From positions 121,140 through 185,139 of the forward strand of contig NZ_BMYQ01000005.1 of assembly GCF_014652355.1 (NCBI RefSeq): a stretch of 64,000 bases of DNA, written 5' to 3'. The position numbers were made by a program, and so were the translations under genes. This stretch comes from Gemmobacter lanyuensis (GTDB taxonomy: Bacteria; Pseudomonadota; Alphaproteobacteria; Rhodobacterales; Rhodobacteraceae). Positions 60,972 through 64,000 of this stretch are shown one piece after another (the first letter of the stretch is position 1; each line of letters begins with the position of its first letter). The notes under the pieces were generated by a model. It ran no database searches and was not told the DNA's origin. It saw nothing but the letters and a program-made list of their open reading frames with translations.

Positions 60972-62540
60972 TCAGATGTTTCCGGCCGACATTTCCCGTG
61001 CGATATGATCCGCCTGACGGATAGCCAGCGCCACGATGGTCAGGGTCGGGTTCTCTGCCGCGCCCGTGGTGAACTGCGACCCGTCCGAGACGAAGAGATT
61101 CGCAATGTCATGCGACTGGCCCCATTTGTTGACGACGCCGTCCTCGGGTTTTTCCGACATGCGGTTGGTGCCGAGGTTATGCGTCGAAGGATAGGGCGTC
61201 GTCGGCATCGTGCGGGTGGCGCCCACGGCTTCATAGATCGCGATGCCACGCTGATATGCGTGGTTACGCATGGCGATGTCATTCGGATGGTCATCGAAGT
61301 TGACGTTGGCCACCGGCAGGCCGAACTGATCTTTGGTATCGGACAGGGTCACGCCATTGGTCAGCTGTGGCATGTCCTCGCCCACGATCCACATCCCCGC
61401 CATGTTTTCATAGCTGTCAAGCGCGGTGGTGAAGCTGCGCCCCCAAGCACCGGGGTTGAGGAAAGCCGCCATGAACGGCAGGCCAAGGCTGAGCGTCTCA
61501 AGCTCATACCCGCCGACGAATCCACGCGACGGATCGTGCCGCGCTTCATCCTGCATGATCCCGGCCATGGTGGTGCCGCGCCACATGCGGACCGGCTTGT
61601 CGAAGATCGCATAGACGGACCCGGTGGTGTGGCGCATGTAGTTCTTGCCCACCATGCCCGAGCTGTTCGCCAGCCCGTTCGGGAACATCGACGAGGCCGA
61701 GTTGAGCAAGAGCCGCGGGCTTTCAAAGCTGTTGCCCGCCACACAGACGATGCGCGCCTTCTGCATCTGCAGATTGCCGTCCTTGTCGAAATATTCGACC
61801 CCCGTCACCTTGCCCTGATCATTGTGCAGGATGCGCGCGACATGCGACCGCTCGCGCACCTCAAGATTGCCGGTCGCCTCGCCCCGCGGAATGTCGGTAT
61901 AGGCGGCCGACCATTTCGCGCCCCATTTGCAGCCCTGGAAACAGAAGCCGGTCTGCTGGCAGGCCATCCGGTCGTCATAATCGCGCGAGTTGATCGCCAT
62001 GCGGCCGGTGTGGACCTCGGAATAGCCGACCGCCTTGGCGCCCTTCTCGAAGACCTTGAAGTTGTTGTTCCCCGGCAGGCCCGCACGGTCGCCAGTGCGC
62101 GTAACGCCCAGCTTGGTTTCGGCCTTTTCATACCAAGGCGCCATTTCCGCAGCATCGATCGGCCAATCGAGCAGATTGGCGCCCTCGACCTTGCCATAGG
62201 TGGTCAGCGCCTTCCATTCATGGTCCTGAAAGCGGATCGAGGCACCAGCCCAATGGGTGGTGGTGCCACCGACGGCCTTCACGATCCAGGCGGGAAGCCC
62301 CGCGAAATCGCGCGCGACACGCCAGCTGCCCGAGGTGGTGCGGGCATCCGTCCAGGCAAGCTGGGCGAAGCTGTCCCATTCGTCGTTGATGTAATCCTCG
62401 GGCAGATAGCGGCCTCCGGCCTCCAGTGCGACGACCTTCACGCCCTGCTGCGCCAGTTCATTCGACAGCACGCCCCCACCGGCACCCGTGCCGATGACCA
62501 CGACCACGCTGTCATCATTGAGGTCAAATTTTGCAACCAT
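60972..62540 (-). CDS. GMC family oxidoreductase (gluconate/sorbitol dehydrogenase-type flavoprotein)
   Basis: 522 residues. FAD-binding GTGAGGG at 17-23 (VVIGTGAGGGVLSNELAQQG), the active-site C-terminal block HNLGTNRMSEKPEDGVV and GAAENPTLTIVALAIRQADHIA typical of GMC enzymes. It resembles the large subunit of membrane-bound gluconate 2-dehydrogenase, oxidising a sugar or polyol. It has no signal peptide itself; export would ride on the Tat-signal subunit encoded 12 bp upstream. No cytochrome c subunit gene is adjacent. Substrate unknown. Confidence 0.87.
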   Translation of the reverse strand: MVAKFDLNDDSVVVVIGTGAGGGVLSNELAQQGVKVVALEAGGRYLPEDYINDEWDSFAQLAWTDARTTSGSWRVARDFAGLPAWIVKAVGGTTTHWAGASIRFQDHEWKALTTYGKVEGANLLDWPIDAAEMAPWYEKAETKLGVTRTGDRAGLPGNNNFKVFEKGAKAVGYSEVHTGRMAINSRDYDDRMACQQTGFCFQGCKWGAKWSAAYTDIPRGEATGNLEVRERSHVARILHNDQGKVTGVEYFDKDGNLQMQKARIVCVAGNSFESPRLLLNSASSMFPNGLANSSGMVGKNYMRHTTGSVYAIFDKPVRMWRGTTMAGIMQDEARHDPSRGFVGGYELETLSLGLPFMAAFLNPGAWGRSFTTALDSYENMAGMWIVGEDMPQLTNGVTLSDTKDQFGLPVANVNFDDHPNDIAMRNHAYQRGIAIYEAVGATRTMPTTPYPSTHNLGTNRMSEKPEDGVVNKWGQSHDIANLFVSDGSQFTTGAAENPTLTIVALAIRQADHIAREMSAGNI

Positions 62541-62552
62541 GATCCCCGCTCC

Positions 62553-63101
62553 TCACAGCCAGTCGATGTCGTTGAAGCCGCGCTCGATATAGCCGCCCTG
62601 CGAGAAGGACTCGCCCTCATAGCCAAAGAGCGGCCAGATCTCTTTCTGATTGTAGAGACCCGTCACCAGCCCGGCCCGGACCGTCTGGAAGAAGGGGGTG
62701 CTTTCGATGGCCTGCAGAACCTTGACCCGATCGTCCTCCCAGCCGATCGAGACATAGTTCGCATGGCCCTGCGCCTTGGCGGCCGCATCCAGCGCGGCAA
62801 CGCCCTCGGCGACCAGCGCCTGCTGCGCCGCATCGTCATAGCCCTTGACCGCAACGGCATAGAAGCGGTCGGCTAGGCGGTCATGCGGGTAGATGTCGCG
62901 CGCCATTTGCACCAGCGTGGCCATCTGCTCAGGCGTGATCACCGTCACCTCGACCGCCCAGGCCGCGTCCGGGGCGGCGATGAAGCCCGTCCCGATCACG
63001 GCCATGCTGCCTGCGGCAACGGCACGGGCAAGAAGCGCACGACGGGTCAGTCCCGCCATCTGCGGGCTTACGGGTCTTTTCAGTTCCCGGCTGTGTTTCA
63101 T
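62553..63101 (-). CDS. Gluconate 2-dehydrogenase subunit 3 family protein, Tat-exported
   Basis: 182 residues. A twin-arginine signal (LTRRALLARAVAAGSMAVIG, RR at 20-21, likely cleaved after AWA near 49) precedes a domain with MARDIYPHDRLADRFYAVAVKGYDD and YIERGFNDIDWL, as in the small subunit of FAD-dependent gluconate/sorbitol dehydrogenases, which chaperones and exports the flavoprotein. It directly precedes the GMC gene. Confidence 0.87.
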   Translation of the reverse strand: MKHSRELKRPVSPQMAGLTRRALLARAVAAGSMAVIGTGFIAAPDAAWAVEVTVITPEQMATLVQMARDIYPHDRLADRFYAVAVKGYDDAAQQALVAEGVAALDAAAKAQGHANYVSIGWEDDRVKVLQAIESTPFFQTVRAGLVTGLYNQKEIWPLFGYEGESFSQGGYIERGFNDIDWL

Positions 63102-63142
63102 CGTCTCCTCCCTAAGACTCGAAACAGGTTTCAGGGCAGGCT

Positions 63143-63538
63143 TCAGAGGAAGCGGCCGCCCCGTTGCAGAACCTCGATCTGGTAACCGTCGGGGTCTGCA
63201 ATGAAGAAGAACTTGGCCACGGACACATCGCCGTTGCGGAAATCCACCAGCCTGCGCGGGGCAAGCCCGGCCTCGGTCAGGCGGGCATGCTCGGCCTCGA
63301 CATCCTCGACCGAGACGGCAAGGTGGCCATAGCCATCACCGAGGTTGTAAGGCTCGGTCCGGCCCTTGTTGACCGTCAGTTCAAGTTCAAAGCTGCTTTC
63401 GGGATTGGAGAGGTAGATCAGCGTGAAGCTGTCAAAGTCGAGCCGATCCGCGACCTTCAGGCCGAAGGCGGACTCGTAGAATGCGACCGAACGCGCCTCT
63501 TCCAGCACGCGGATCATCGAATGAATTGCCTTGGCCAT
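63143..63538 (-). CDS. VOC family protein, glyoxalase I-like
   Basis: 131 residues with the paired beta-alpha-beta-beta-beta modules of the vicinal oxygen chelate fold: HSMIRVLEEARSVAFYESAFGLKV, GDGYGHLAVSVEDVEAEHARL, FFFIADPDGYQIEVLQRGG. H6 (IHSMIRV), E-containing FELELTV, H (GHLAV) and the E of YQIEVLQ are at the metal-ligand positions of lactoylglutathione lyase. Short for a classical GloA, so the substrate stays open. About 40 bp separate it from the downstream Tat-signal subunit gene. Confidence 0.82.
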   Translation of the reverse strand: MAKAIHSMIRVLEEARSVAFYESAFGLKVADRLDFDSFTLIYLSNPESSFELELTVNKGRTEPYNLGDGYGHLAVSVEDVEAEHARLTEAGLAPRRLVDFRNGDVSVAKFFFIADPDGYQIEVLQRGGRFL

Positions 63539-63622
63539 GAACCCTCCAGAACCTTGGTAGTTTTGGTAAGGTTAAAGAACCAATTCTGGCGCGGGTAGTA
63601 GTCCGCTACTACAGCCGGATTT

Positions 63623-63925
63623 TTACTCGGCCGCGATCCGGGCCGTTGGGTCCTGCCCGATCTGTTCCAATTCACCCAGGTGGATCGTGCAGGCACAGCG
63701 CAGAAGCGAGGTGAAATTGGTCACTTCACCCTGTTGTTCCAGCACTTCAGAATGAAGCTTTGACAGAAAGGCAGGGGTTGAAACCCCTTCCCGTACCGCG
63801 ATCTGGTCCAGAATCCGCCAGAAGGCGCGCTCCAACCGGATCGAGGTGGATTGCCCGTTCAGGCGCAGGCGGCGCGTCACGGATTCATAGCGGCTTGGGT
63901 CTTGTCCGGCGAATATCTGGCACAT
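63623..63925 (-). CDS. Ribbon-helix-helix domain protein
   Basis: 100 residues. The central part STSIRLERAFWRILDQIAVREGVSTPAFLSKLHSEV (in parts) is a ribbon-helix-helix (RHH_4-like) DNA-binding fold, preceded by YESVTRRLRLNGQ. The C-terminal 30 residues contain two cysteines (LLRCACTIHL). Probably a small transcription regulator; its target is unknown. It is 84 bp from the VOC gene on the same strand. Confidence 0.75.
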   Translation of the reverse strand: MCQIFAGQDPSRYESVTRRLRLNGQSTSIRLERAFWRILDQIAVREGVSTPAFLSKLHSEVLEQQGEVTNFTSLLRCACTIHLGELEQIGQDPTARIAAE

Positions 63926-64000
63926 GGCTGGAATCCTCCCCCATCAAAGGTGGGGTGATGAGGGTCAAAGGTCAACAATCCATTTGCCCAGCAAAAAGGC

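Overview
The window is a stretch of an alphaproteobacterial chromosome, most likely from the family Rhodobacteraceae (Rhodobacter/Paracoccus/Gemmobacter-like). The evidence is the high-GC codon usage, a COQ9 protein and an ATP12-type F1 chaperone (both typical of alphaproteobacteria and mitochondria), a BztABCD glutamate/glutamine/aspartate/asparagine transporter, the tRNA-Trp/secE/nusG/rplKAJL/rpoBC and rpsLG/fusA/tuf/S10/spc/alpha clusters on one strand, and an exosortase E/VPEID-CTERM pair. I saw no insertion sequence, prophage, CRISPR array or rRNA operon.

Layout. 1-24.3 kb is housekeeping and metabolic: a truncated quinone oxidoreductase overlapping COQ9; rpsU; a divergent Lrp-type regulator and alanine dehydrogenase; a YedZ/MsrQ-like haem membrane protein; mscL; a GST; ttcA; a degenerate-GGDEF/EAL protein; then a compact run yidC-MOSC-engB-crcB-rluC-like-ATP12 in which five successive junctions are 4-bp ATGA overlaps. 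Next come bztABCD, a reverse-strand argB/ferredoxin-like/sixA unit, an SDR oxidoreductase, and the reverse-strand pair degQ-like and rarA.

24.4-44.5 kb is one long reverse-strand ribosomal superoperon (read from high to low coordinates): rpsL, rpsG, fusA, tuf, rpsJ-rplC-rplD-rplW-rplB-rpsS-rplV-rpsC-rplP, rpmC-rpsQ-rplN-rplX-rplE-rpsN-rpsH-rplF-rplR-rpsE-rpmD-rplO-secY-adk, rpsM-rpsK-rpoA-rplQ. A near-consensus promoter lies about 220 nt upstream of rpsL. The run is cut by several intrinsic-terminator-like hairpins (after tuf, between rplW and rplB, after rplP, between rpmD and rplO, after adk). A small forward-strand exported-protein gene with a TTG start sits between rplP and rpmC.

44.6-48.5 kb, between rpsL and rpoC, is the most interesting accessory block: an 86-residue precursor ending in a VPEID-CTERM sorting signal, converging on a 537-residue exosortase fused to a CAAX-type (CPBP) protease, with an EamA transporter and a rhamnosyltransferase-like glycosyltransferase upstream on the same strand as the exosortase. 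It looks like a dedicated one-substrate/one-enzyme surface-sorting system.

48.5-60.8 kb carries rpoC, rpoB, rplL, rplJ, rplA, rplK, nusG, secE and tRNA-Trp(CCA), with a possible 43-codon small ORF between secE and nusG. 61-64 kb holds a GMC flavoprotein with a Tat-exported gluconate-dehydrogenase-type subunit 3, a VOC/glyoxalase protein and a ribbon-helix-helix protein. All assignments come from reading protein motifs and DNA; no database search was run.
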